Assembly (NCBI GenBank): GCA_963817335.1
Contig: CAWFNX010000004.1
Span: forward strand, 1 to 64,000
DNA length: 64,000 bases
Source of the DNA: AV40 sp963817335
GTDB taxonomy: Bacteria; Verrucomicrobiota; Verrucomicrobiia; Chthoniobacterales; UBA10450
Direction: 5' to 3'
In this document: one piece after another, positions 57,344 to 64,000 of the stretch
Layout: every line of letters starts with the position of its first letter
Numbering within the stretch: position 1 is the first letter of the stretch
Position numbers and translations under genes: made by a program
Notes under the pieces: model-generated
Database searches by the model: none
Told to the model about the DNA's origin: nothing
Seen by the model: the letters and a program-made list of their open reading frames with translations, nothing else

Positions 57344-58191
57344 AACAATTGCTTGGGCGACTTCACGCATGGCTCTCCTCGTCGCCATCACTAGTGGATT
57401 TGGCAGTCAAAGTCCGCAATCAGGCCAATGCCATTGTTGCAACGCATTTCTCCCGCTTGTCGGTCTCAACAGACCCCGCAGTGAACGGTGAAAACAGGCT
57501 TGTGGAATTCGTCGCCTCTCAAGCAGAGAATTTTATCGATGTAGGCGCGAATGAGGGAGAATGGAGCGCACATTTTCTTGCGCATTCGCGCGCAAAGGTC
57601 CCGGCGCTCATATTGAGCCAAATGCGCAATGTGCTTCTCGTCTACAGCAGCGCTTTTCACCGCATCCGCAAGTTGTGATCATTAATGCGGCCGTAAGTGA
57701 TTACGCTGGCGAAGCGCAGTTTTTTGATAGTACAGTTAAATAACCAGTTATCGTCGTTAAGCGCCGCGAACGTCGGTACGTCTGCAGCACCACCACGGAT
57801 CGTTCCATTAGTTACCCTTGATTCCGAACTGGAAAAATGGGGTTGGGATCGAGTTTCGGTTTTGAAAATCGACGTCGAAGGGCACGACTATTTCGTTTTG
57901 CGAGGAGCCCGTCAACTCTTACAACGTCGTAGAATCGATTTGGTTCAATTTGAATGTAACAGCACTTGGGCGGCAACCGGCGTGACCTTAAGCGCCGCGA
58001 TCAATTTTCTCCGCGAGTTCGGCTATCGGGTTCTTCATCTGCGTCCAGCCGGTTTGTTCGCTGTGGATTTCGCACGTTTCAGCGGTGATTTGGGCTACGG
58101 TAATTGGGTTGCTTTCCATGAAGGGTCGGTGGAGCTGGTGCGCTCACTACTTCAAGGGAATGCCCACGCACGAACGCTTGAAGGGAATTAG
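57340..58191 (+). CDS. FkbM-family methyltransferase, two frameshifts
   Basis: The ATG at 57340 overlaps the previous stop (ATGA). The first segment contains motif I, FIDVGANEGEWSAHFLAHS. Near 57600 and again near 57705 the frame changes, giving IEPNAQCASRLQQRFSPHP and NAAVSDYAGEAQFFDS. The last segment holds the FkbM hallmark SVLKIDVEGHDYFVLRGARQ and YGNWVAFHEGS. FkbM proteins are SAM-dependent O-methyltransferases, often acting on sugars in glycan or antibiotic clusters. With about 280 residues the repaired gene has normal length. Two further FkbM genes follow at 60.8 and 62.7 kb. Confidence 0.78.
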
Positions 58192-58237
58192 AAGTCTTGT
58201 CTGACGTACAAGAGATAATGGGTGTGAAGCGTTAACC

Positions 58238-59470
58238 ATGGCCAGTATTTGCATTACTTTAGGATCTCACCTGAGCCGTAATCCGCGCGCGGTTCGTGCT
58301 GCAACTACTCTCGGTGGCGCAGGACATCAGGTGCTTTTAGTGGGTCCAGTATACACCGAAGAAGGTGCGAGCGAAGACGCTACCCTCAAGCGCACCGCGC
58401 CCTGGCAATACCAACCCAGTGTCGACTTGAGGAAAGAGTTTGGCACGGCGGCAACCAGACTGCGGCATCGCCTTATACGGCGCGTGAGTACTAACCTCGT
58501 CAGACTCGCGGGAGTTCAATTGCCGGAATCCCTGGGTTACGCCGTTCGATCTACGCAAGATATGATCAGGCGGAGACATTGGGATCTCCACATCGGATAT
58601 CAGGAGATTGGCGCCTATGTGAGCTACCAACTTGGAAAGGAGGGGCGTTGCGTTGCAACCGATCTTGAAGATTGGTATTCGCGAGATTTGTTGCCAGAGG
58701 CACAGCGGGTTCGGCCGTTGCGCTTGCTTCGAGAATGCGAACGTTTCGCGGTTCGCTCCGCGCGCTACGCATCCACTACATCACACGCTATGGCGGGCTC
58801 GATGCAACAAGCGTATGGCGGTGGACTTCCGACCGTCATTTACAATGCGTTTTCGCTATCGGAACGCGAACACATAGATGCTAGAACACTTGATAGGCGT
58901 GATCTTTCCAAAATCTCTCTGCATTGGGTTTCTCAAACTATTGGGTGCGGACGTGGTTTGGAGACTCTTTGCGAGGCTTTGCATCTGAGTTTCGATCCCT
59001 ATCGAACTGCACCTTCGCGGTTCTTGTACCGGTGAATTCGAGTCGCAGCTTCAGGCGAGCTTCCCGAGCCATCATGGCCATCGCCTTTTTGTGCACCCTC
59101 TGATTCCCGCAAACGAGTTGCTCAGTCGCGTCGCCGAGCACGATATTGGTCTCGCGCTCGAGCTGCGTCAACCCGACAGCCGAAATCTGACAGTCACCTA
59201 CAAGTTTTTGCACTACCTGCTTGCTGGTTTAGCGGTCGTGGCAAGCGATACCGCCGGTCAAAGCGAAGTGACCGGGGCGCGAATGGCGCAGTTTATCTTT
59301 ATCGATGCGGTGACGCTCAAGACCTTGCTAGGCAATTGAATCTATTATTATCAGCTCCAGGGCGGTTAGCCGCTGCGAAGAAAGAAGCACTTGCAGCCGC
59401 GCGTGAAACGTTTTGTTGGGAGAAACAGGCGCCTAAACTCTTGCGCGCCGTCGACGCCGCATTGCGATGA
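58238..59470 (+). CDS. Glycosyltransferase family 4 (GT-B fold), two frameshifts
   Basis: A GT-B protein of about 410 residues starting at ATG 58238 (SICITLGSHLSRNPRAVRAA). The N-terminal domain has GRCVATDLEDWYSRDLLPEA and SARYASTTSHAMAGSMQQAY. The first frame stops at 59035; near there a shift leads to VHPLIPANELLSRVAEHDIG and the donor-site region LTVTYKFLHYLLAGLAVVAS. Near 59310 a second shift gives LARQLNLLLSAPGRLAAAKK and the stop at 59470. The end overlaps the next start (ATGA), which supports this reconstruction. Confidence 0.73.
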
Positions 59471-60781
59471 CGCGACGAGTGCTGATCGTTACCAGTTCAT
59501 GGTTCCCTGTAATGATCGCTGACATGCAGCGGGCGCGAATGCTAGCCTGGGATTTGCCGACGGTGGGGTGGGAAGTCGAAATCCTGACAGCAGGGGAGGA
59601 ATTTCAACGGCCCGAGTCCATAGACGCTGAGTCAAGTTCACTATTCAATCAGGAAATTCGGGTGCACCAAGTTGCTCCGACAAATCAGTGGCTCTTCCGA
59701 TTGTTGAAAATGAGATCGATCGGTTGGCGTGGTCTAAGGCCACTCTATCGAAAAGGATGCGAGCTGCTGCAATCGGGAAAGTTTGATCTCGTCTACCTGA
59801 GCACGACTCAGTTCAACTTATTTTGTCTTGGCCGACTCTGGCAGAAAAGATTTCATGTGCCGTACGTTCTCGACTTTCACGACCCGTGGGTGCGCGACGG
59901 CGGCGTCTCATACACGACCACAAAGCACAAGTTCAAGCTACTCATTTCCCGTTTCCTTGCGAAGCCGCTGGAGAAATTTGCCGTTAGCGGTGCCGCCGGC
60001 TTGGTTTCGGTTTCACCACTCTATATAGATCAGCTTCGGCGGAGATATCCAGCTGCACGATGTCTGAGCGAACAACGCGCCGTTGTCATTCCCTTTGGGG
60101 CGACTGAGCGAGATCTCCCAACATCGCCGCCAAATCCTCTCCATGACACGTCTACGCTACCCATTGTTTATGTCGGAGCGGGTGGATCGATCATGGCCAA
60201 GTCTTTCACTCAGATTATTAGGCTCATGCGACCGCTTCTGTCGGCAACATCGCCGCAAAATGTCAGGGTCATGATTTTTCTGTACGGTACTGATGGAGGG
60301 TGGCGGGCCGGTATGCCCAAGTACTTAGAGGATCTTGCCGCGGCCGAAGGCGCGGCTGACATTCGTCCGCGAGCAACCGACACGAATTACATACCTCGCG
60401 AGTATCCGAAAAATTCTTGAAGCAGCTGGCTTACTGATTCTCGGAGTAGATGACCCCGCCTACATGCCGTCCAAGCTCTTCACTTATTCTCTAACTGGAA
60501 AACCTCTTTTGGTGTGCTTGCACAAGGACTCTCAAGCAAACGTGTATTTCGAGAAGACTCCGGGCATAGGGCACCTCATTCATTTTGGAGATCAGTCGAA
60601 AGAGGATGAAGAGCGTGATCGCGAGAACGTTCGCAATTTCTTAAGTGAAGTTTCCGAGCGAAAGATTTTTGATCGTCGCGCTATCCTTGAGCCCTATCTT
60701 TCCGCGGCGGCTGCTCGAAGGCATGCTGAACTGTTCAAGAATTATTCACATGAGCGTCCTTGGCATCAACTGAGCGTTTAG
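59467..60781 (+). CDS. Glycosyltransferase family 4 (GT-B fold), frameshifted near 60390
   Basis: The N-terminal domain starts RVLIVTSSWFPVMIADMQRA and has VPYVLDFHDPWVRDG and SGAAGLVSVSPLYIDQLRRR, typical of WbuB/WcaI-like GT4 enzymes. The C-terminal domain begins with STLPIVYVGAGGSIMAKSFT. The first frame ends at 60420; from about 60390 the next frame reads ILEAAGLLILGVDDPAYMPS and KLFTYSLTGKPLLVCLHKDS, the expected donor-binding half, to a stop at 60781. Corrected length is about 437 residues. Confidence 0.8.
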
Positions 60782-60868
60782 GAAGGCTGATCAAGCGCCT
60801 TCGTTCCCTAAAGGCAATTTACCCAGAACCGTTAATATCAGGAGCATTCCGAGGCTTACGTTTTAAAA

Positions 60869-61496
60869 TTGACTTGCAGTGCGGGCACTCAGTTTTGGCT
60901 CGGCCTTTATGAGCGCGAAACGTACAGATGGTTACAAAAGCTGATCTCAGGCATCGCATCTGCGGTTGATATCGGTGCCGCAGCTGGCGAATATTCTATT
61001 TATCTGTTGTCCAGAAGTTCGGCAGATCCGGTGCTTGCGTTTGATCCAAGTCCTGAGCTGAGTGACCAATTTTCCAGAGAATTTGTCGCTCAATTTTTTC
61101 GATCAGCAGACAATCGCCTAACGCGTATCCCCGTCTTTCTTCGGCAGCCGCAGACTCACACAGCTGCAAGACGGCTGGATGAATTTATAACAGACTACGA
61201 GAACCTATTTTTTTGAAGATTGATGTGGATGGCGGAGAACTCGATGTGCTTCGAGGCGCCGAGAATGATTCTGCGGACGTATCGAACGAGAATTCTTTTG
61301 GAAACACATTCTCATCGTTCTGGAGCGGGAATGCGTCGACGAACTGCGGCGGTTTGGATTCACCACGCGTGTTGTGAAGAACGCGTGGTGGAGATTGATC
61401 ATAAAAGATCGAAGACCTATTGGATTTAACCGGTGGCTGGTCGCGAGTAACGATCGCGTCGTGCCCGGTTTAAACGCTATTTGCCCCACGTTGTGA
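60869..61496 (+). CDS. FkbM-family methyltransferase, broken by several indels
   Basis: The uninterrupted part starts at TTG 60869, but the upstream frame LRSLKAIYPEPLISGAFRGL and RFKIDLQ looks like its true N-terminus, giving a start near 60790 after one more indel at about 60875. Motif I is SAVDIGAAAGEYSIYLLS. A run of eight T near 61207 shifts the frame into PIFLKIDVDGGELDVLRGAE, the FkbM hallmark. After a further indel near 61315, LERECVDELRRFGFTTRVV and WWRLIIKDRRPIGFNRWLVA complete the protein, with a stop at 61496 overlapping the next GTG start. Confidence 0.72.
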
Positions 61497-62735
61497 GCAT
61501 TCTTTTCGGTCATCCGACGGGTAATCCAAACTCGCACCACGCCGCATTGGCCCATTTCGAGGCCGGTAGGTTGGAAGCCTTTTGTGTTCCCTGGTTTCCG
61601 GGCAAAGTAGCACTCGCTTGTCTCCGGGCATTTCCACCAACACGAGCGATGGCAGCCCGGCTGGAGCGCCGTCGATTTGAGCCTTTAGCCGAAGCGCCCA
61701 AAGTTCAGGGCCGCATTGGTGAAGTCAGACGGCTCGCTATGCGCGCCTTTGGAAAAGGAGATGAAAGGTTATCCTATGAGGCGAATGATTGGTTGATGCG
61801 GACGATGGCGCGCGAATGCCGGCGCGCATCCGGTGACTGCGGTCCACTCTTATGAAGATTGTTCGCTGTGGCAGTTCGAAGAAGCAAAGAAGTTGGGCAA
61901 AGCATGTATCTATGACATGCCAATTGGCTATTATCCGGCCTGGCAGGAAACCGAGCGGGCGTTAGCGAAACAGTTCAGCTGACTGGTTGCCAGCAGGAGG
62001 GTTAGCTTCGCACAGATTCGCGCGACCCGAACAGAAACGAAAAGAGATGGAACTGGCTGATCTCGTCCTTGTTCCAAGCACATTTGTTCAGAAGACAATC
62101 GCGCGCTTTGCGGACAAGCAATGCGCCCTGGCGCAATATGGAGTTGATAGCACGTTTTGGCAGCCATCGACCGGATGTTAAAAAGGACAGACCGCTCCGC
62201 TTTCTCTATGCTGGACAATTCAGTATCCGAAAAGGGATTCCGGTTTTGCTCGAAGCGTGGAAACGAGCGGACTTGGAAGATGCCGAGCTGCATCTTGTCG
62301 GAACGTGGCTGTTGGCCGACAGGATTCGAGCGTGAGTTGCCAAAGAACGTGCACTGGTTCGGAGCTTGCTCCCGGGAGGAACTGCTCAGTCATTACCAAT
62401 CGGCTGACGTCTTTGTATTTCCTTCCTTCTTTGAGGGTTTCGGCTTGGTCCTGCTCGAAGCGATGGCTTGCGGACTACCCGTGCTCGCTTCAGATGCGAC
62501 GGCCGCACCCGATCTTCTGGATGACAGCACGGGAAGAGTTTTGGGAGCCGGCGACATCGATCAGTGGGTTGAAGGTTTGCGTGAGTTCGCCAGACATCGC
62601 GATCGGTTGCCGGCGATGAGAAAAGCTGCGCGTGAAAAAGCGTGCCAGTGCACTTGGGAGCGATATCGCGAAGCGGTTTCGACTGCCGTCAGCACCTTTC
62701 GTCTAGTCGGCGGTGAAGCTGCATACGACCACTGA
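61493..62735 (+). CDS. Glycosyltransferase family 4 (GT-B fold), at least four frameshifts
   Basis: The GTG start at 61493 overlaps the previous stop. Segments in different frames, in order: VSILFGHPTGNPNSHHAALA; LWQFEEAKKLGKACIYDMPI; ELADLVLVPSTFVQKTIARF; LRFLYAGQFSIRKGIPVLLE; LPKNVHWFGACSREELLSHY; and the donor-binding motif FPSFFEGFGLVLLEAMACGL (E-x7-E). The order and spacing are those of a complete GT4 enzyme of about 410 residues. Breaks lie near 61840, 61980, 62165 and 62325. The final part carries TWERYREAVSTAVSTFRLV. Confidence 0.76.
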
Positions 62736-63481
62736 CGCTTCGGTGAATCAAGTCCGGTTACCTTTGTCACTGCGACTTTTGCAGCGCTGCGAATTCCCAC
62801 ACAAGCTTGGGATCTGCGAGAGACTATTTTCCGCTCGGCTTGAGCAGCATGGCGTGTGTTGGGTGAAAACGTCTGTCGGACCGATCTGGAAACTCGATCT
62901 GGCGAACTCCACTCATCGCTGGATCGTTTACGGGAAGTACGAGGGCGCTAGCTTCTTCAATTGGATGAAGCGCAATCTCTCAGCCGCCCCGATTATCGTG
63001 GACTCCGGCGCAAACATCGGGCAAATGATACTCTATTTCGGCACTTATTTTCCCAAGGCGCGTATCCTCGCCTTTGAACCTGGAGAGCCTCAAGCCAACT
63101 GGCTATGCGAATGCCTTGCTGTCAACCCTGCGATCTCGCCAAAGCTTTTCCGACAGGCGCTGGGCGAGCGTGAGGCGGTGATGTATCTTCAACCAACCGG
63201 TCATTCATGCTCGCACGGCGGACAGAATATCGTCACAGCGGAGCCTGGTGGAGACCCGATCCAAGTCGTTAGGCTCTCGCAAGTTTTAGACTCAGAGGGA
63301 ATATCTCACGTTGACTTGTGGAAGCTGGATGTCGAAGGATTCGAAATTCCTGCGCTAACAGGCGCAATCGATTGGCTCAAATCGAAAAGGATTCACGCGT
63401 TGTGGATCGAAACGATTGGTGAAAACGGGAAGTCGGGTCATGGATTTCATGCGCGACATTGGTTATAGGCGGTTCAATTAA
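62713..63481 (+). CDS. FkbM-family methyltransferase, frameshifted near 63435
   Basis: GTG 62713 overlaps the end of the glycosyltransferase gene. The SAM-binding motif is IIVDSGANIGQMILYFGTYF and the acidic ILAFEPGEPQANWL follows. The family motif VDLWKLDVEGFEIPALTGAI lies near residue 205. The start frame ends with HGFHARHWL at 63468, while the neighbouring frame gives VMDFMRDIGYRRFN and a stop at 63481, a more typical FkbM end; one extra base near 63435 is likely. It is the third FkbM gene within 6 kb and is 256 residues long after repair. Confidence 0.82.
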
Positions 63482-63514
63482 GTCGTAAAGGTGATCCGGT
63501 GGCGGTCAAGAATC

Positions 63515-64000
63515 ATGAAGGTGACAATACACTTTTTCTTCCACGTGATAACGAAACGCCGCCGGCTGGCAATCGTCGTTTCCCACCCCATCCAGTATTA
63601 CGTTCCGCTCTATCGTAAACTTGCAACGCGCGAAGACCTCGACCTGAAAGTATTTTTCACGTGGCACGCAGCGACAGGCGCACAACGAGATTACGGCTTT
63701 AAACGCGAGTTCAAGTGGGACATCCCGCTCACGGAAGGTTACGACTACGAGTTAGTTCCAAATATCTCGAGTTCTCCCGGAACTCACCGGTTCTGGGGCC
63801 TTCGAAATCCGGAGTTGGTCGATCGGGTCATGAAATGGCAACCCGACGTCGTGCACATCACCGGTTACGCGTTTGCTTCGCACTTGCGCGCCATCAGGCA
63901 ATTCCACCGGCGCGGCATTCCGATTTTGTTTCGCGGTGATTCGCATCTCCTCGATCAAAAAGCGGGATTACGCTGGCAATTGAAACGCTTTTTGTTAGGC
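63515..64000 (+). CDS. Glycosyltransferase family 4, N-terminal part (cut by window edge)
   Basis: The frame opens at ATG 63515 and stays open to the last base, so the gene continues beyond the window. The visible 162 residues include RRLAIVVSHPIQYYVPLYRK and VFFTWHAATGAQRDYGFKRE, then QPDVVHITGYAFASHLRAIR and GIPILFRGDSHLLDQ. This is the acceptor-binding half of a GT-B (GT4) enzyme, similar to those that begin with a SHPIQY motif. The donor-binding half is not in the window. Confidence 0.78.
   Translation, partial: MKVTIHFFFHVITKRRRLAIVVSHPIQYYVPLYRKLATREDLDLKVFFTWHAATGAQRDYGFKREFKWDIPLTEGYDYELVPNISSSPGTHRFWGLRNPELVDRVMKWQPDVVHITGYAFASHLRAIRQFHRRGIPILFRGDSHLLDQKAGLRWQLKRFLLG

Overview
The window looks like a chromosome segment of a Gram-negative, exopolysaccharide-producing bacterium, most likely in the Verrucomicrobiota (Chthoniobacterales-like). 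This is an inference from several signs: an exosortase beside the PrsK/PrsR/PrsT regulatory set, cargo proteins with VPDSG-type C-terminal tails (VPDGGTTVALLG, VADSGSTVTLLG) as well as PEP-CTERM tails (VPEPSTW), a Wza-like export lipoprotein, and GTCGGAA-type heptamer repeats in the intergenic DNA. No rRNA, tRNA, CRISPR array or phage gene was seen.

Layout. 0-4 kb: a cut ElyC/YdcF-type envelope protein, a nucleotide-sugar dehydrogenase and a polysaccharide-deacetylase-like protein. 4-20 kb: a DPM1-like polyprenyl-phosphate glycosyltransferase followed by an unusual array of seven integral-membrane GT-C (ArnT/PMT_2-like) genes plus one GT-C remnant; four are close paralogues, and a methyltransferase-GT2 fusion sits among them. 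20-24 kb: three soluble GT2 enzymes. 24-29.5 kb: a compact carrier-protein cassette (adenylation enzyme, FkbH-like enzyme, two acyl carrier proteins, KAS III-like enzyme, left-handed beta-helix acyltransferase). 29.5-31.3 kb: exosortase and Wza-like exporter. 31-34 kb: a secreted beta-helix protein on the minus strand. 34-41 kb: prsK, prsR, prsT. 41-47 kb: four exosortase cargo proteins, a specialised NusG-like antiterminator, and a repeat-rich stretch. 47-49.4 kb: a RelE/ParE-type toxin-antitoxin pair and a minus-strand TPR protein. 49.9-53 kb: an ABC polysaccharide exporter (wzm, wzt) with a MazF-type module between its two genes. 53-64 kb: further glycosyltransferases, methyltransferases (three FkbM type) and an acetyltransferase.

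How it fits together (inference). The DPM1-like enzyme would load sugars onto a polyprenyl phosphate and the GT-C enzymes would use them on the periplasmic side. The carrier-protein cassette would build or load a small acyl, aminoacyl or glyceryl group that could decorate the polymer. The Wza-like protein and Wzm/Wzt export surface glycan. The exosortase processes the VPDSG/PEP-CTERM proteins, whose expression is probably driven by PrsK-PrsR and sigma-54; one good -24/-12 site lies before the first cargo gene.

Caution. More than 30 probable single-base frameshifts break otherwise collinear genes, mainly at 5-20 kb and 45-63.5 kb, while 20-37 kb is almost clean. Several fall in short homopolymers. 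Consensus error in the assembly is the simplest explanation, so many genes are given here as one reconstructed gene with the shift positions stated.
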